Origin: Clostridia bacterium
GTDB lineage: Bacteria > Bacillota > Clostridia > Oscillospirales > CAG-272
Direction of reading: 5' to 3'
DNA: 32,214 nt
NCBI GenBank assembly: GCA_017502975.1
Contig: JAFVTV010000032.1
Coordinates: forward strand, 1-32,214
Shown piece after piece: positions 30,515-32,214 of the stretch. A program made the position numbers and the translations under genes. Numbering within the stretch: position 1 is the first letter of the stretch; every line of letters begins with the position of its first letter. The notes under the pieces were generated by a model. The model was given only the letters and a program-made list of their open reading frames with translations. It did not search any database and was not told where the DNA came from.

Positions 30515-31270
30515 TTAACCAAGCAACACATCCATCGCGAGCATTAGGCAAAAGCCAACAAGCAAGGCAAAGGTTGCGCCCTTTTCGCCGCCGTGTGCAT
30601 GGGTCTCGGGGATCATTTCATCGCTGACCACATAAAGCATCGTGCCGCCCGCAAAGGCAAGCGCAAACGGGAGCACCGCCGTAGCAAGGCTGACGGCAAA
30701 ATACCCGACAAACGTACCGACCACCTCAACCACACCCGTAAGAGAAGCATACAAAAGCGTTTTGCGCGGTGAGATCCCTGCTGCCAGCATCGGGCCGATG
30801 ATGACCATGCCCTCAGGGATATTTTGTAGTGCAATGCCGAGCGCGATCATCAAGGCGTCCCCCGTATTACCCGAGCCAAAGCCAACACCTGCGGCAATCC
30901 CCTCAGGCAGGTTATGAATGGCGATCGCCATGACAAACAAAAACACTTTGTTTAACCGTTCGTTGCCATGATGCGCCTCCTCCGCGCCACCCGCGAGTCT
31001 GTGCAAGTGCGGAACAAGGCGGTCGATGCAGACAAGACAAAGCGCTCCGGCAAAAATACCGCCAATCACGATCAAAAGTCCCAAGCGCCCTGCATAGTCA
31101 AGGGCAGGGAGAATGAGCCCCAGCACTGCCGCCGCCAGCATCACACCTGCCGCAAAGGCAAGCACGATATCGCTGAAGCGGTGCGATATTTTTTTAAAGA
31201 AAAATCCGATCACGGCGCCAAAAACCGTGGCGCCACCGACACCAAGTGCCGTTAAAAGAACAAGTCGCAT
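30515..31270 (-). CDS. ZIP family metal transporter
   Basis: This 251-residue inner-membrane protein has about eight membrane segments and the ZIP signatures HNLPEGIAAGVGFG and QNIPEGMVIIGP in helices 4 and 5, whose His/Glu residues bind metal. A short His-containing loop (EEAHHGNERLN) joins helices 3 and 4. It resembles the GufA/ZupT group, which imports zinc or related divalent ions. It has its own promoter and is the first gene upstream of trxA-trxB. Confidence 0.93.
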   Translation of the reverse strand: MRLVLLTALGVGGATVFGAVIGFFFKKISHRFSDIVLAFAAGVMLAAAVLGLILPALDYAGRLGLLIVIGGIFAGALCLVCIDRLVPHLHRLAGGAEEAHHGNERLNKVFLFVMAIAIHNLPEGIAAGVGFGSGNTGDALMIALGIALQNIPEGMVIIGPMLAAGISPRKTLLYASLTGVVEVVGTFVGYFAVSLATAVLPFALAFAGGTMLYVVSDEMIPETHAHGGEKGATFALLVGFCLMLAMDVLLG

Positions 31271-31299
31271 AACAACCTCCGCTTACTGCTTCTTTATTT

Positions 31300-31328
31300 A
31301 TTTTAGCACAAAAAAATAAAATATGCAA
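31300..31328 (-). promoter_or_regulatory. Promoter of the ZIP transporter (and possibly trxA-trxB)
   Basis: Minus strand -35 TTGCAT (31323-31328), 17 bases, -10 TAAAAT (31300-31305). Confidence 0.7.
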
Positions 31329-31331
31329 GCA

Positions 31332-31360
31332 TTGACAACGACATATCATGATGTTATAAT
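31332..31360 (+). promoter_or_regulatory. Promoter of the SGNH hydrolase gene
   Basis: A consensus promoter: -35 TTGACA (31332-31337), 17 bases, -10 TATAAT (31355-31360). Confidence 0.88.
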
Positions 31361-31399
31361 CATTATCTGAAATCACATGTAGAAACGAAGGCTTAAAAA

Positions 31400-32056
31400 A
31401 TGGATCTGACAAATAAGACAGTTTGCTTTCTTGGTGACAGTATCACTAAGGGGCACAGCGCAAGTGCACCGGAAAAGTGCTACGTTTCCCTGTTTGCGGC
31501 AGCACACCCCGAGGCAACCGTACATAATTTTGGCATCAGCGGCACGTGCATTGCAAAGCACTACTTTCCGAAAAAAGGAATGAATCGCAAAAATTTTATC
31601 ACCCGCTTGGCAGAGATGCCCAAGCACGCTGATCTTGTTTGCGTATTTGGCGGCACCAACGATTTCGGCAGAGGCGATGCGCCGATGGGTAAATTCGGCG
31701 ACACCGAAAACGACACCTTTTACGGTGCGCTTTATGCCCTGTCCCTCGCCCTCATTAACAAGTATCCCACCGCGCGCATCGTGTATTTCACACCCCTGCA
31801 TCGAAACCGCAAGGGTGACAGCAACGTTGCCGTACGTGCTGACGGAGAGTGGACGCTTGAGGATTACGTAGATGCCGTGCGCAAAAACGCCGCATACTTT
31901 GCCTTCCCCGTGCTCGATCTTCACGTAATGTCGGGCTTCCAGCCGCAGGTTCCCATCATTAAGGAGCTCTACACTGCCGACGGGCTGCACCCGAACGATA
32001 GAGGTTATGAAAAGCTGTTCCGCATCGTGAACAAATTTATTGAGAATCTGGAATAA
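31400..32056 (+). CDS. SGNH/GDSL family hydrolase
   Basis: The 218-residue protein carries the SGNH blocks: GDSITKG with Ser14, the Gly of FGISG, FGGTNDFGRG with Asn, and the C-terminal DGLHPNDRGYEKL with the catalytic Asp/His. There is no signal peptide, so it acts in the cytoplasm unless exported otherwise. The family includes esterases, lipases and acetylhydrolases; the substrate is not evident. It is a single gene with its own promoter and terminator. Confidence 0.9.
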   Translation: MDLTNKTVCFLGDSITKGHSASAPEKCYVSLFAAAHPEATVHNFGISGTCIAKHYFPKKGMNRKNFITRLAEMPKHADLVCVFGGTNDFGRGDAPMGKFGDTENDTFYGALYALSLALINKYPTARIVYFTPLHRNRKGDSNVAVRADGEWTLEDYVDAVRKNAAYFAFPVLDLHVMSGFQPQVPIIKELYTADGLHPNDRGYEKLFRIVNKFIENLE

Positions 32057-32089
32057 GCAAAAGGGGCAGCCCGTTGGTGTACCTGCGAT

Positions 32090-32138
32090 AAAGCAGTATT
32101 TTGCAATAAAAAATGCAAAGTACTGCTTTATTTTTATT
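32090..32138 (+). terminator. Terminator after the SGNH hydrolase
   Basis: AAAGCAGTATTTTGC (32090-32104) and GCAAAGTACTGCTTT (32115-32129) pair with one G-T, loop AATAAAAAAT, then ATTTTTATTT. Confidence 0.85.
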
Positions 32139-32182
32139 TGTTAGTACAACTGACAGTTGAAATAAATCCAAATAATTGTATC

Positions 32183-32210
32183 TGGACTTTCAGAAAATTT
32201 ATGCTATAAT
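32183..32210 (+). promoter_or_regulatory. Possible promoter of a gene beyond the window
   Basis: -10 TATAAT at 32205-32210 with a weak -35 TGGACT at 32183-32188, 16 bases apart. The gene it would serve lies outside the window. Confidence 0.45.
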
Positions 32211-32214
32211 ATAA

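Overview
The window looks like chromosomal DNA of an anaerobic Firmicute of the class Clostridia, probably uncultured or gut/digester-associated. The rplU-prp-rpmA operon carries the Firmicutes-type extended L27 and its processing protease. Promoters are strong SigA type with 17 bp spacers, and intrinsic terminators are abundant. An indolepyruvate:ferredoxin oxidoreductase cluster points to amino-acid fermentation. No species can be named from the sequence alone.

Layout. 1-3037: a LysR regulator (cut by the window edge) divergent from a DMT-family exporter, then a gene-poor 760-base stretch with structured, possibly RNA-coding sequence, then a YwaF-like membrane protein. 3088-5655: a leftward operon of a prolyl-tRNA editing protein, an RluA-type pseudouridine synthase and a DUF3810 membrane metalloprotein. 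5812-7420: leftward rplU-prp-rpmA and a VanZ-like gene. 7575-11280: tRNA-Arg(CCT) with two further copies of its 3' half (8339-8382 and 11196-11240). These mark two successive integrations; the cargo is a 49-residue protein, a six-zinc-finger PD-(D/E)XK nuclease with a frameshift, and a companion gene. No integrase remains. 11281-12640: a mobile-element-type HTH gene and a decayed RHS fragment. 12673-13119: nrdR. 13247-18703: a tight leftward three-gene operon of a TerB_N/TerB_C protein, a BrxD/DUF2791-like ATPase and an Lhr/BrxHI-like helicase. 18877-21839: ribF, then a PadR-DUF1700-DUF4097 operon. 21989-22939: an acetylesterase-like secreted or anchored enzyme. 23138-23229: tRNA-Ser(GGA) with a broken tRNA-Ser-like copy beside it. 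23405-29175: acyl-CoA synthetase, iorA, iorB, arylacetate-CoA ligase and an ACT protein. 29219-31270: thioredoxin reductase, thioredoxin and a ZIP metal transporter. 31400-32056: an SGNH hydrolase.

How the genes fit together. The iorAB/ligase/ACT block can oxidise aryl- or branched pyruvates to acyl-CoA and recover ATP through the AMP-forming ligases. The TerB_N-ATPase-helicase operon is the best candidate for a poorly described DNA-processing or defence-like system. Its ATPase and helicase resemble BREX type 2 components, but no PglX methyltransferase or PglZ is present. The tRNA-Arg island is a second, independent accessory locus with a nuclease cargo. The thioredoxin reductase lacks the first cysteine of its redox-active pair.
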